DNA from: an archaeon | GTDB lineage: Archaea; Thermoproteota; Thermoprotei_A; Marsarchaeales; Marsarchaeaceae | Assembly (NCBI GenBank): GCA_021817005.1 | Contig: JAKAWJ010000011.1 | Coordinates: forward strand, 1 to 52,959 | Length of the DNA stretch: 52,959 bases | Direction of reading: 5' to 3' | Shown: positions 33,990-42,456 of the stretch, in pieces | Layout: the number at the start of each line of letters is the position of its first letter | How positions within the stretch are numbered: position 1 is the stretch's first letter | Made by a program: the position numbers and the translations under genes | The notes under the pieces: model-generated | The model's input: the letters and a program-made list of their open reading frames with translations, nothing else | Told to the model about the DNA's origin: nothing | Databases searched by the model: none

Positions 33990-34502
33990 TCACGCTGTAG
34001 TCTGTGCCTCTTCAACTGTCTCAGGTTTGGCGCCCCCAGGGGTTAGTCCAGCCTGGTAATAGGAGTCAATCATCTCCTGAATTCGGGTGAGGCCGTATAC
34101 CAGCGCTTCGGGGCGGGGAGGGCAACCCGGCACGTAGACATCAACAGGAATCATATCATCCACTCCGTCCACAACATCGTATAAATCGCGGAAGGGACCA
34201 CCGGATGTTGCACACGCACCCATGCTCACAACGAACTTTGGTTCAGTCATCTGTTCATACAGACGCCTTACGACTGGCGCCATTTTCTTTGTGACTGTCC
34301 CCGCTACAATCATAACGTCTGCCTGCCTAGGGGAGGCCCTCTGCATTAGCATACCAAGCCGTTCTGCATCTGTCTTCGAGGCTCCGGTCTGCATGAGCTC
34401 AATTGCGCAGCATGCTATTCCGAATGCCAGCGGCCAGAGGGAATTCTTCCTTCCCCATTTGACCACTGTGACGACGCCCCTGAGATCGTCAAGTTCAGCC
34501 AT
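33990..34502 (-). CDS. nuoB: NADH-quinone oxidoreductase subunit NuoB
   Basis: Carries the last iron-sulfur cluster (N2) before quinone. The 170-residue protein has adjacent Cys in [12 protein letters not shown], then Cys in [10 protein letters not shown] and Cys in [13 protein letters not shown], the four N2 ligands. The C-terminal 25 residues are a lineage-specific tail. ATG at 34502 is almost at the predicted transcription start, as the TATA box is at 34527-34534. It heads a two-gene nuoB-nuoCD operon separate from the membrane arm. Confidence 0.95.
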   Translation of the reverse strand: MAELDDLRGVVTVVKWGRKNSLWPLAFGIACCAIELMQTGASKTDAERLGMLMQRASPRQADVMIVAGTVTKKMAPVVRRLYEQMTEPKFVVSMGACATSGGPFRDLYDVVDGVDDMIPVDVYVPGCPPRPEALVYGLTRIQEMIDSYYQAGLTPGGAKPETVEEAQTTA

Positions 34503-34526
34503 ATGAGGTACTCGCTCTCGGTTCAG

Positions 34527-34534
34527 CTTTAAGT
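34527..34534 (-). promoter_or_regulatory. TATA box for nuoB-nuoCD
   Basis: ACTTAAAG on the minus strand, about 29 nt before the nuoB ATG, so the message is nearly leaderless. Confidence 0.5.
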
Positions 34535-34639
34535 CTTATGGGGCATTATTTCGACGCTGAACAATCTCCGGTGTCGAAGCCCTGAGCGACGCGTAAATAG
34601 AGCCCCATAAACAAGTGCTGTTGCAGTCCAAAGTGGCAA

Positions 34640-35248
34640 CTATTTCAGGTATTCCCGCAGAAAATAAGAATGCAATCTATCGTCTCCTGAGAGTTCAGGG
34701 TGAAATGAGGTTGCAAGAAGATTGCCCTGGGATACGCAAACTGGTTCGCCGTCGAGTTCCGCGAGGCTCTTCACTCCATCACCTATCTTCCTTACAACTG
34801 GCGCTCTGATGAAAACTCCGCGGTAAGGCTCGGGGCCAAGCACCGAAATCGAAATCATCTTCTCAAAAGATTCTCCCTGTCTCCCGTAATGATTGCGTTC
34901 GACCTCAACGTCCAGAACTCCAAGCAGCGGTTGCTTTTTATCCGTTACAACCCTATCTCGGGAACCTTTAGATAACAAAATCATTCCCGCACATGTGCCG
35001 AGAACTGGCAATCCGTCAAGAATTCTTTCTTTAAGTTCCGAAAAGAGTTCGGACCTGCTAGCAAGTCCCCCCATCACCGTGCTCTCGCCGCCGGGTAGCG
35101 ATATGGCAGAAAGTGATCCGAGATCCTCTTTCTTTTTTACAACTCGCACATTACCACTCGAGTTACACTCCTCGAGAGCTTGCTTCCAAGCCGAGACGTG
35201 TTCCTCCAAATCTCCTTGCAGGCCCAAGACCCCAATAGTAATCGTCAC
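34640..35248 (-). CDS. pdxT: Pyridoxal 5'-phosphate synthase glutaminase subunit
   Basis: Delivers ammonia to PdxS. The 202-residue class I amidotransferase has [13 protein letters not shown] at the N-terminus, LPGGEST, the nucleophile Cys in [10 protein letters not shown] and the catalytic His-Glu in [12 protein letters not shown] at 35248 shares GTGA with the pdxS stop, so the pair is translationally coupled. Confidence 0.95.
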   Translation of the reverse strand: MTITIGVLGLQGDLEEHVSAWKQALEECNSSGNVRVVKKKEDLGSLSAISLPGGESTVMGGLASRSELFSELKERILDGLPVLGTCAGMILLSKGSRDRVVTDKKQPLLGVLDVEVERNHYGRQGESFEKMISISVLGPEPYRGVFIRAPVVRKIGDGVKSLAELDGEPVCVSQGNLLATSFHPELSGDDRLHSYFLREYLK

Positions 35249-36201
35249 TGCGGCCCACGCTCCTGCATTTTGAATACCATCGTCGATTCGTCCAATCCTT
35301 CCATTGATTTTGCTTCATCGATGCCTTCTTGAACTTCTGCCACAATATCCGGCTCATCAAAGTGAGCTGTTGCCATAACCACCGCCTTTGCGCGTTCGAG
35401 CGGGTCCTTCGACTTGAATATACCGCTACCCACGAAGATGCCGTCGGCTCCAAGCCGCATCATTTCCGCAGCGTCCGCAGGAGTTGCGATACCACCGGCC
35501 GCAAAATTTACAACGGGCACTCGACCAAGCCTCGCGGTCTCAACGAGAGTTCCGAGAGAGACCTGATATTTTCTTGAAAGCAAGAATAGCTCCTGCTCGT
35601 CGCCGGCCTCGTAAAGCGCCTTGGCCTCGCTGATTTCCCTCCTCATCAACCTGAAGTGCTTTATGGCTTCTGCGACATTTCCTGTCCCGGGCTCACCTTT
35701 CGTACGAAGCATTGCCGCCCCTTCTTCAATGCGGCGTAGCGCTTCACCCAAACTCCGCCCTCCGTTCACAAAGGGCGTACGGAAGTCCCATTTCCATATA
35801 TGGCGTTCCTCATCGGCAGGGGTAAGCACTTCAGACTCGTCAATCATATCAACCCCGAGCGATTGAAGCACTTCCGCCTCATAGGTATGACCGATTCTGC
35901 ACTTCGCCATCACTGGTATTGTCACGTGGTCCATCACTGCCTGTATAATGCCCAATCCTGCGGTGCGCGCGACACCTCCGGCTTTCCGCACATCATACGG
36001 CAGCTTGTCGAGCACCATAACGGACACAGCACCTGCCTCTTCTGCTATCTGAGCCTGTTCCACGTTAGTGACGTCCATTACCACCCCGTGCTTGAGCATA
36101 TGAGCGAAACCCCGCTTTACCAGCGTACTGCCTGAGGTGCGCTCGTTTTCAGTCCACACCTTGGCCTTATCCTGTAGAGGAAAACCCCATAGAGAAATCA
36201 T
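35245..36201 (-). CDS. pdxS: Pyridoxal 5'-phosphate synthase lyase subunit
   Basis: Makes PLP from ribose 5-phosphate, glyceraldehyde 3-phosphate and ammonia. The barrel shows [18 protein letters not shown], the two lysines in VLDKLPYD and [21 protein letters not shown] and [15 protein letters not shown] chose ATG at 36201 because a TATA-like TAATTTATGG lies 30 nt upstream; this gives 318 residues. GTG at 36159 (304 residues) is closer to the usual family N-terminus. An upstream extension to 36306 would overlap the fixX-like gene and is unlikely. Confidence 0.95.
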   Translation of the reverse strand: MISLWGFPLQDKAKVWTENERTSGSTLVKRGFAHMLKHGVVMDVTNVEQAQIAEEAGAVSVMVLDKLPYDVRKAGGVARTAGLGIIQAVMDHVTIPVMAKCRIGHTYEAEVLQSLGVDMIDESEVLTPADEERHIWKWDFRTPFVNGGRSLGEALRRIEEGAAMLRTKGEPGTGNVAEAIKHFRLMRREISEAKALYEAGDEQELFLLSRKYQVSLGTLVETARLGRVPVVNFAAGGIATPADAAEMMRLGADGIFVGSGIFKSKDPLERAKAVVMATAHFDEPDIVAEVQEGIDEAKSMEGLDESTMVFKMQERGPQ

Positions 36202-36226
36202 TAATCTCGCCTTACTGATGCGCATC

Positions 36227-36236
36227 CCATAAATTA
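36227..36236 (-). promoter_or_regulatory. TATA box for pdxS-pdxT
   Basis: TAATTTATGG on the minus strand, about 30 nt before ATG 36201. This supports that start. Confidence 0.5.
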
Positions 36237-36274
36237 GGTTGTCTATGAGGCGTTTCGTCAGGACATTGTGGGAT

Positions 36275-36574
36275 TCAGCCAAATCTGTAACTGATGCCCT
36301 TTCCACCGGCGGGGTAACGCCACTTTATTGCCCCATTTCCGTATTCGTGACATGCTATGTAACATGCCCTAAGCTCTAGGCATGCCTCGTAGTTGAAAGC
36401 TATCTTTGCGCCCTCTTTCGTATAAACTCTGGCCGGACAGACCTTTAGGCAGGGTTTTAATTTGCAGTTCGCACACAGGTTCTGATCTGTTATCTCGATG
36501 TGGCTAGTCCTCTCCCAGTCCCACTTATCGAGGCCGAGAAGCGACTCCACGGAAGCTTTCGTGTCAGCTGTCAA
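36275..36574 (-). CDS. fixX: FixX-like ferredoxin
   Basis: A 99-residue FixX-type ferredoxin, usually the partner of a FixC/ETF-quinone oxidoreductase. The first motif [18 protein letters not shown] has four Cys; the second, [11 protein letters not shown], lacks one Cys of the usual CLECGTC pattern, so the second cluster is probably incomplete. The ending [17 protein letters not shown] is diagnostic. TTG at 36574 shares TTGA with the gene upstream, which decides the start. No ETF or FixC gene is in the window. Confidence 0.85.
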   Translation of the reverse strand: MTADTKASVESLLGLDKWDWERTSHIEITDQNLCANCKLKPCLKVCPARVYTKEGAKIAFNYEACLELRACYIACHEYGNGAIKWRYPAGGKGISYRFG

Positions 36575-36948
36575 CTTTGTGACACGGCGAATAGCTTGGA
36601 TGTACACGATAAGGTTATCACTGCAACGCCCTCCCCTGACCAAAGCGCGCGGATATTCTTATTCGGCGATAAGACTTCGGTCAAGCGCTGTTCCCCTGGC
36701 CTCGAAGAGTTATGTTTCATCCGCGCGTGGATTTCACCGCGGTCTATAGGTATTTGCAGGACGGCTGCGCCCGGGACGTTCAGACCTTGCAGCGTTACAG
36801 GACTTACCCTTGAGGACGTTGCAGCTTGGCCGGCAAAAGCTGAATGCCAATGAGAATGTGGAAACGCCGTTCTTGAGAACGTAGTGGCGTCTGGTTGACA
36901 CATGCATTCGAATCTGCTCGCACCCGGCAAATCTGCCTCTAAAATCAA
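36571..36948 (-). CDS. Protein of unknown function coupled to the FixX-like gene
   Basis: A 125-residue frame with TTG at 36948, a TATA-like GTTTATCAC 35 nt upstream and a stop (TGA) overlapping the ferredoxin start in TTGA. It is Ser/His/Pro-rich in the first half (FPHSHWHSAFAGQ) and then reads VPGAAVLQIPIDRGEIHAR and RLTEVLSPNKNIRALWSGEGVAV, which looks like a folded strand-loop domain. I do not recognise it. Promoter spacing and coupling make me think it is real; a redox or flavoprotein accessory role would be only a guess. Confidence 0.5.
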   Translation of the reverse strand: MILEADLPGASRFECMCQPDATTFSRTAFPHSHWHSAFAGQAATSSRVSPVTLQGLNVPGAAVLQIPIDRGEIHARMKHNSSRPGEQRLTEVLSPNKNIRALWSGEGVAVITLSCTSKLFAVSQS

Positions 36949-36980
36949 CTGTTCCCTGCCACCGCTTCTCGGTTCACACC

Positions 36981-36990
36981 GTGATAAACT
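36981..36990 (-). promoter_or_regulatory. TATA-like box for the unknown gene-fixX pair
   Basis: AGTTTATCAC on the minus strand, centred about 37 nt before TTG 36948. Together with the TTGA overlap it supports a two-gene unit. Confidence 0.4.
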
Positions 36991-37062
36991 CCAGTTTCTC
37001 AGCTAAAAATCAAGTTGAACATGATGTCGGAGGAAGGCATTCTCTCGTCCCCACCAATGGAT

Positions 37063-38019
37063 TCACCAAGTCAATGCGGCAGCGACCCTCTGGGACCCTT
37101 GCGGAAGACTGGGATTGACCAGCATCCCACGCATGTTTTCTGTAGGGAGCGGCACTGAACACTCAAGAGCCAGCATGGAATCCTGCACCTCCGTTACTGT
37201 GCACGGAATCAGCTGGCCCGCAACTGCTATACTCAATCCCCTCGAAGCTAACAAATCATGTTTGTAGAATGGTGCCTTTCTGAACCTGACCCCCACCTTC
37301 GTACTGGTTTTCAGGTCCGCTGGAGCGAGGAGCGCACCTTCAAGATCCTTTTCCCCGAGCCCTCTCAGTGCTAACCCTACTCTCGATCCCGCCTGTGCTG
37401 AATCCACACTGACATCCATGACCTGGATACTCCTTATTTCAGACTCCTTGCCTTCAGTTGTCCTTAGGGTTTCGTGGACCGAAACCTGCCCGCTGACTAC
37501 ATAGCCAAGAGCTACCATTCCGACTCCCTTAACCGTAAACGCATTATCTATGCTTATCAAAGTTGTTTCCTTCGCAAGCGAGTGCTGGGGTTCGCAGAAG
37601 TCAATTTTTGTGACGATATCCGCAAAGTCAGGTAGCTCTGCGAGGCCGAAGTTTGCGGCCGAAAGTCCTGAGAACTTCTCTTGCAATACCTCCTTGTGAT
37701 AGAGTCCGGGGCGGCTGACAAACTGTCCGTTGGATAGGCCGGCGGCATCAATGGCAATCGCCGCTTCGGCCTCCGCTAATGAAATATCGCCCAGCTCCGG
37801 TAACATGAGAATGCTGCAAGTGGCAAGCGTTACGGCTTTCGCGAGATGGTTAATCTTCTCTGGATGAGTAGAAGGGTTTAGAATTGACTGAATCCGACCG
37901 CTGGCATGGAAGATTTCAACGCCCTCGGATTCGGCCCTCTTGCCTAACTTGGCGCAGAGTTTTCGCCTACTCTCAAGGCTAGAACCGGCAACTACCATGG
38001 TTGCGTAAGTCAGGGCCAT
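37063..38019 (-). CDS. EF-Tu/SelB-like protein without GTPase motifs
   Basis: A 318-residue protein with the architecture of translational GTPases: a Rossmann-like N-part (about 1-155), then EF-Tu domain-2-like strands (FTVKGVGMVALGYVVSGQVSVHE, AGSRVGLALRGLGEKDLEGA) and a domain-3-like end. The N-part has no GxxxxGKS, DxxG or NKxD. Similar degenerate SelB-related paralogues are known in archaea; function is not established. ATG at 38019 follows GGGAGCG and a TATA-like GTTTATCTTA (38093-38102); upstream TTG 38088 lies before the predicted transcript start. Confidence 0.72.
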   Translation of the reverse strand: MALTYATMVVAGSSLESRRKLCAKLGKRAESEGVEIFHASGRIQSILNPSTHPEKINHLAKAVTLATCSILMLPELGDISLAEAEAAIAIDAAGLSNGQFVSRPGLYHKEVLQEKFSGLSAANFGLAELPDFADIVTKIDFCEPQHSLAKETTLISIDNAFTVKGVGMVALGYVVSGQVSVHETLRTTEGKESEIRSIQVMDVSVDSAQAGSRVGLALRGLGEKDLEGALLAPADLKTSTKVGVRFRKAPFYKHDLLASRGLSIAVAGQLIPCTVTEVQDSMLALECSVPLPTENMRGMLVNPSLPQGSQRVAAALTW

Positions 38020-38107
38020 GTCGCTCCCAGCGCACGGGCGTCGCTTGAACGAAAGTGATGCCTTTGCAAAAGGTGTCGAGCCATTCAAGCGGTTAAGATA
38101 AACTGAG

Positions 38108-38126
38108 TTTACTTAAGCTCTATAAC
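38108..38126 (+). promoter_or_regulatory. TATA region for the ubiD gene
   Basis: Two overlapping AT-rich elements, ACTTAAGC and CTCTATAAC, lie about 37-48 nt before the ATG at 38159. They are divergent from the promoter of the EF-Tu-like gene. Confidence 0.45.
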
Positions 38127-38158
38127 CTACCTTCTGGCATACGTCAACGTAGTCAGAG

Positions 38159-39607
38159 ATGCCAATCAATGATCTTAGGGAGTATATGTCGATACTCGAG
38201 AGCAGGGGTAAACTCGTCAGAGTAAAACCTCAGGTCGACCCAGACCTCGAAGTGGCTGAGGTCTTGAGAAGAGCCTGCTCGAACTCCCTTGGCAAAGCAA
38301 TTCTTTTTGAGAATGTGAAAGGTTCAGACTTAAGAATTCTTGGAAATGCGTTCTCATCCGATGAGCTGGTCGCCCTGAGCCTGGGAGTAGGGAAAGTCTC
38401 AGAAATCGGGGAAAAACTGGGAAATCTCATGAACCCAGATATTCCCAAGGGCATACTCGATTCTGTAAGGGCCCTGCCGAGACTGAGAGAAATGGCTGGC
38501 ATTGCCCCAAAGACAGTGAAGACTGGGCCTTGCAAAGACATAGTCATGACGGCCAACGCTTCTCTTCATTCTCTACCAGTCTTGAGGGTCTGGCCCAAAG
38601 ACGGGGGACGGTTCATAACATTTCCTCTTGTCGTAACCAGAAACCCAGACACCGGTAACACGAATATCGGCGTCTACAGGATGCAGGTCTATGATGAAAA
38701 GACCGCAGGAATGCACTGGCAACTGCACCGCTCCAGTTCGCTCTCACAAAGGGACGCAGAGAGGATTGGAAAACGCACCGAAGTTGCCGCCGTAATTGGA
38801 GCTGACCCGGCTACCATCTTCGCAGCCGTGTCTCCCGTGCCGGATGCATTTGACGAGTACCTGTTTGCAGGTTTCGTGAGAGGCAAGGGTGTGGACCTGG
38901 TCGATTGTGAGACGGTAGACCTTAAGGTACCGGCAAACTCCGAAATAGTACTTGAGGGTTACATAGAACCCGGAGAGAGGAAGCCTGAAGGACCGTTCGG
39001 TGACCATACCGGATACTATACGCCAGTGGAGTCATACCCGGTGTTTCACCTTACTGCCATGACGCGCAGAACTGACGCTATATACCATACCACTGTGGTC
39101 GGAAAGCCGGTTCAAGAAGACGCGTTCCTAGCAAAAGCGGCAGGCTCGGCATTCACGGCGCCCGTGCGACTGCTTCTCCCCGAGGTGACTGGTCTTTATC
39201 TTCCACCCGAGGGAGTGTTTACCGGCCTTGCCATAGTTTCAATCAAGAAACGATATCCGGCTCAGGCCAAGAAGGTGATGATGGCTCTCTGGGGGCTGCC
39301 ACAACTCATGTTCCTCAAATTCATCATAGTTCTTGACGACGATATAGACATAACCAACCTGAAAGAGGTGCTCTGGGCCACGACGACCAGGGTGGATCCG
39401 CTCCGGGATATAATACTTATAGGAAACGCAGTAACTGATTCCTTGGATCACTCCTCACCGCTACCCAATGTGGGCTCGAAGATGGGAATAGATGCTACCA
39501 AAAAGTGGCGTGAAGAGGGTTACGAGCGAGAATGGCCAGAAGTGGTAGACGCGGACGACGCCACCAAGAGTCTCGTGAATAACAAATGGAATAGCTACTT
39601 CGCCTAG
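38159..39607 (+). CDS. UbiD-family prenylated-FMN decarboxylase
   Basis: A 482-residue UbiD-type (de)carboxylase. Marks are ILFENVKGSDLRILGN near the N-terminus, VVTRNPDTGNTNIGVYRMQV with the metal/prFMN region, HWQLHR, EIVLEGYIEPGERKPEGPFGDHTGYYT with catalytic acid residues, and C-terminal KWREEGYEREWPEVV. Family members act on 4-hydroxybenzoate-type quinone precursors or other unsaturated acids. A quinone-biosynthesis role would suit a genome with Complex I, but the substrate is not decided and no UbiX partner is nearby. Confidence 0.92.
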   Translation: MPINDLREYMSILESRGKLVRVKPQVDPDLEVAEVLRRACSNSLGKAILFENVKGSDLRILGNAFSSDELVALSLGVGKVSEIGEKLGNLMNPDIPKGILDSVRALPRLREMAGIAPKTVKTGPCKDIVMTANASLHSLPVLRVWPKDGGRFITFPLVVTRNPDTGNTNIGVYRMQVYDEKTAGMHWQLHRSSSLSQRDAERIGKRTEVAAVIGADPATIFAAVSPVPDAFDEYLFAGFVRGKGVDLVDCETVDLKVPANSEIVLEGYIEPGERKPEGPFGDHTGYYTPVESYPVFHLTAMTRRTDAIYHTTVVGKPVQEDAFLAKAAGSAFTAPVRLLLPEVTGLYLPPEGVFTGLAIVSIKKRYPAQAKKVMMALWGLPQLMFLKFIIVLDDDIDITNLKEVLWATTTRVDPLRDIILIGNAVTDSLDHSSPLPNVGSKMGIDATKKWREEGYEREWPEVVDADDATKSLVNNKWNSYFA

Positions 39608-39631
39608 AGCTGTCAGATACTTGCGGGTTGC

Positions 39632-39916
39632 TCAGATGCGCAACCCAAAAGCGCGCGAAATCCTTTGAAACCGCTCGTATTCTTTGATATAGGTGACCCC
39701 TTTCTGGGTGACAATATATTGCTTGCGTTCACTGTTAGCTTTGGACTCTATCATACCTACCCGCTCAAGTTCTGCTAGCAGCGCCGTTAGCCTCGTATAA
39801 GGAATATTTGCCCTGCTGAGTACGTGGGTGAGCTTCTGCTCTTCACCCTGCTCGATAATGGCCTTCATCACATCGACGGCGATTGTAGCTCTCGAGCGAT
39901 ACTTGTCTCGCTTCAT
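39632..39916 (-). CDS. Winged-helix transcription regulator
   Basis: A 94-residue DNA-binding protein. VMKAIIEQGEEQKLTHVLSRANIPYTRLTALLAELERVGMIE is a helix-turn-helix with recognition helix at about 45-58, and KQYIVTQKGVTYIKEYERF is the wing plus last helix, as in the small PadR/HTH_45-like regulators common in thaumarchaea. Its start overlaps the end of the membrane-protein gene by 4 nt, suggesting the two act together. Confidence 0.82.
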   Translation of the reverse strand: MKRDKYRSRATIAVDVMKAIIEQGEEQKLTHVLSRANIPYTRLTALLAELERVGMIESKANSERKQYIVTQKGVTYIKEYERFQRISRAFGLRI

Positions 39917-40557
39917 CTAGAACTGGCCAGCCATAAGGCGTAGAATATCAGAACAAACCCAGTCAGCTGGAACACAGAAGATATCAGGTAGTCGAAGTCG
40001 CTCGCCAGGTAAATGACTCGTACCACGTCTTGGATGAGCAAGAAGACAAAACCATATCCCACAAATTTAGTGTATGGCGTCTTATTCTTCCTGTAATCAA
40101 CATAAAGTCTCCCCAACGCGTAGGCCAGCACCATAATCGAGGCAGTCTGGATACCGTATTCAAATAATCTGTGAAAAGACATTATCGAACCAAAGGTTGT
40201 TGGGGCCGCGGCGAGCAGTGGAACTGCATCCCCATCGGCTCTACCTCCGGCAGTATAGGCACTCGCGAGCACAACATAGCCAGAAAATTCAAGTACTGAG
40301 TAAATCAGAGAGCCCTCTCCGATAAAGAGAACCCCAAGTCTGCTACCTGTGGAGTATGCATGAACAGTGAAGAGCGCTTGCACAAAAAGCCCGGCCGCAA
40401 AGAGAGCGAAGGAAGTACTCAGAAAAAGAAGCGTGGGCGAGCCAAGAAAGCGGTAGGCGCGGTAGGAATAAAGCCAAATTAAAACCGCCAAACATCCGGC
40501 GATGACTTGAACCGCCGCATCAAGCAAAGGAGAAAACTGACCCAACACCATATGCAC
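39913..40557 (-). CDS. Polytopic membrane protein of unknown function
   Basis: A 214-residue protein with about seven predicted membrane helices (starts near residues 12, 40, 60, 85, 120, 160 and 185) and short basic cytoplasmic loops such as YVDYRKNKTPY. No catalytic motif is visible. It sits between an M24 peptidase gene (11 nt gap) and a winged-helix regulator (4-nt overlap); a membrane sensor paired with a DNA-binding protein is a reasonable guess. Start is GTG 40557 or ATG 40551. Confidence 0.7.
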   Translation of the reverse strand: MHMVLGQFSPLLDAAVQVIAGCLAVLIWLYSYRAYRFLGSPTLLFLSTSFALFAAGLFVQALFTVHAYSTGSRLGVLFIGEGSLIYSVLEFSGYVVLASAYTAGGRADGDAVPLLAAAPTTFGSIMSFHRLFEYGIQTASIMVLAYALGRLYVDYRKNKTPYTKFVGYGFVFLLIQDVVRVIYLASDFDYLISSVFQLTGFVLIFYALWLASSR

Positions 40558-40568
40558 GCGCCACGCAT

Positions 40569-41675
40569 TCAGAGCCTCACAAGTTCTCTGTCAAACGGAG
40601 TCAGTATTTCCATTTCCTTGTCAGTGACAGTCACAATGTCCTCGATCCTTATTCCCCACTTACCTCCAAAGTATACGCCAGGCTCTATACTGAAGCAGAC
40701 GCCAGGTAGGAGTTTCTCGGGATTTGAAAAATTGATGTAAGGATGCTCATGGACCTGCAAGCCAATACCGTGACCCGTCCGATGAATAAAGTATTCTGCA
40801 AAACTGTTCATCCTCAAGCTTTCCCTAGCTGCATTATCGACCGCACGAGCCTCGGATCCAGCCCGTGCTCGTTCAAAACCCGCGGCTTGTGCCACCTTTA
40901 CGGCGTCATAGGCAGTTTGAAACTCGTTATCTGGATGTCCCACAAACAAGGTTCTCGTCATATCTGAGTTATAATGTTGAAACTGAGCTCCAAAGTCGAT
41001 GACTACTGGTTCCCCGCTTTTAAGAACCTTGGTTGTTGGCAAATGATGCGGCACTGACGCATTCGCCCCAGCTGCTACTATTGTTGGAAAGGCAGGAGAA
41101 TCTGCTCCTTCCGCCAACATCTCCGTCTCTAGGATCTGCGCCACCTTACGCTCTGTAACTCCTGCCTCCAATTGAGGCAAAATTTTCCCAAATGCGTTTC
41201 CTGCTATCTCGCCCGCCTTCCTTAGGAGTCCAACTTCGGTAACCGATTTGACTTCTCTAAGAGGTCGAACAAGGTCGTTGGAGTCGAGCGGAAATGGGTC
41301 TCCCAGTGCCTTTAGCAAAGGAAGAAGCCAGTCGGCGCGCATAGAGCCATCGAAAGCTACTCTCTGGATCCTTAGTTTGCGCACACACTCCCTCAAGCCG
41401 CTCCAAGGATCTGTCCCGTCCTTCCAGTCAAACAGAGATCCAACCCAAGTTGAGCGGGCAACGTGTTCCCTTTCAAGTTCCGGAACAAAAAAGAATGCAT
41501 CTGACCCGTCAGCCGGCATAAGGAATAACAACGGCCGTTCAGATGGACTGTCATAATAACCTGAAAAGTAGAGCATATCCGGCCCGGGAGAGAACACGGT
41601 AAGATCTAATGCCCTTGACTGCATTGCGCCCAAAAGACTGCTACATCTAGCCCGGTATTCGACGACCGAAATCAT
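40569..41675 (-). CDS. M24-family aminopeptidase (Xaa-Pro dipeptidase-like)
   Basis: A 368-residue pita-bread metallopeptidase. Metal ligands: two Asp in VVIDFGAQFQHYNSDMTRT, His in HRTGHGIGL, Glu in FSIEPGVYF and Glu in GIRIEDIV. The N-terminal creatinase-like domain covers about 1-140. It would cleave N-terminal residues before proline. ATG at 41675 lies 36 nt after a TATA-like GCTTAAGAAC; the longer frame from 41699 begins before the predicted transcript. Confidence 0.92.
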   Translation of the reverse strand: MISVVEYRARCSSLLGAMQSRALDLTVFSPGPDMLYFSGYYDSPSERPLLFLMPADGSDAFFFVPELEREHVARSTWVGSLFDWKDGTDPWSGLRECVRKLRIQRVAFDGSMRADWLLPLLKALGDPFPLDSNDLVRPLREVKSVTEVGLLRKAGEIAGNAFGKILPQLEAGVTERKVAQILETEMLAEGADSPAFPTIVAAGANASVPHHLPTTKVLKSGEPVVIDFGAQFQHYNSDMTRTLFVGHPDNEFQTAYDAVKVAQAAGFERARAGSEARAVDNAARESLRMNSFAEYFIHRTGHGIGLQVHEHPYINFSNPEKLLPGVCFSIEPGVYFGGKWGIRIEDIVTVTDKEMEILTPFDRELVRL

Positions 41676-41705
41676 CTTGCTCCCAAGGCTGACATGCAAT
41701 TAACA

Positions 41706-41715
41706 GTTCTTAAGC
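41706..41715 (-). promoter_or_regulatory. TATA-like box for the M24 peptidase operon
   Basis: GCTTAAGAAC on the minus strand, about 36 nt before ATG 41675. It decides that start. Confidence 0.5.
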
Positions 41716-41751
41716 GCGACACTCTCTATTCAATCGGAACCCTCGACGGCT

Positions 41752-41760
41752 CGTTTAAGT
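41752..41760 (+). promoter_or_regulatory. TATA-like box for DUF447-mptE
   Basis: CGTTTAAGT predicts transcription from about 41782 and a leader of some 54 nt that contains a strong ribosome site, GGGGAGG at 41824-41830. Confidence 0.45.
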
Positions 41761-41835
41761 GTCAGGCATCGACAGCTCATAGTCGACCCCGCATTGAGGC
41801 GTATGGGCTAAAAGCAAAGTGCAGGGGAGGATGTA

Positions 41836-42456
41836 ATGATGATGAGCCTCGAAAGTGGCATAGCATACGAGTTTATAGCGGTTACAATGAACGGCGAGAA
41901 GCCTTACCCAGCTCCGCTCGGCGCCAAGGAGATATCTGAAAAAATGGTCACTACCATTTACTGGGAAACACCAACATATACCAACATGAAGGCAATCGGA
42001 ACTGGCACTCTGAACTTGTGCCACGATGGAACGATCTACTATCAGGCAGTGTTTGAGAAGGAGAAGCTTATCATGCATTTGAAGCAAGACGGCAAGTGGT
42101 GGATTCTCTACCCTTCTGAGGGTTGGGTTGGGTTCCGAGTTGCGCACGAAGAAAAAGAAGAAGCCATGAGGAGGTCTGTATTCACGCTTGAAATATCTGC
42201 AGTCGGAGAAGGAGAGGCCGAACACGCGCCTTATACACGCGCTGATGGAGCGCTCATTGAAATGCTTATCCACCACAGCAGATTGAAGCCCTACTTGAAG
42301 CTGGGAAGGCGGAAAGACGCTGAGCAATTACTTTCGTTAATAGAATATTATGCTAGCCTTGTGTCAAGGCTAGCAGATGGAGGAAAGTATGTGGCCTACG
42401 CGCAGGACGTGCTGCATAGATCCACTGAAATTCTCGGGTCCCGTGGAGCCGGGTGA
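41836..42456 (+). CDS. DUF447 protein, predicted flavin-binding split barrel
   Basis: A 206-residue member of the archaeal DUF447 family. The N-terminal half (YEFIAVTMNGEKPYPAPLG, YQAVFEKEKL) resembles an FMN-binding split barrel; the C-terminal part is helical (DGALIEMLIHHSRLKPYL). It overlaps mptE by 4 nt, so a step in pterin-cofactor assembly, such as a reductase, is an attractive inference; no activity is demonstrated to my knowledge. ATG 41836 follows GGGGAGGATG; two more ATGs follow directly. Confidence 0.82.
   Translation: MMMSLESGIAYEFIAVTMNGEKPYPAPLGAKEISEKMVTTIYWETPTYTNMKAIGTGTLNLCHDGTIYYQAVFEKEKLIMHLKQDGKWWILYPSEGWVGFRVAHEEKEEAMRRSVFTLEISAVGEGEAEHAPYTRADGALIEMLIHHSRLKPYLKLGRRKDAEQLLSLIEYYASLVSRLADGGKYVAYAQDVLHRSTEILGSRGAG

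Noticed and set aside
36500-36853. 117-codon plus-strand frame opposite the fixX region
   Set aside because: It is antisense to fixX and to the coupled minus-strand frame, which has better promoter and overlap evidence.
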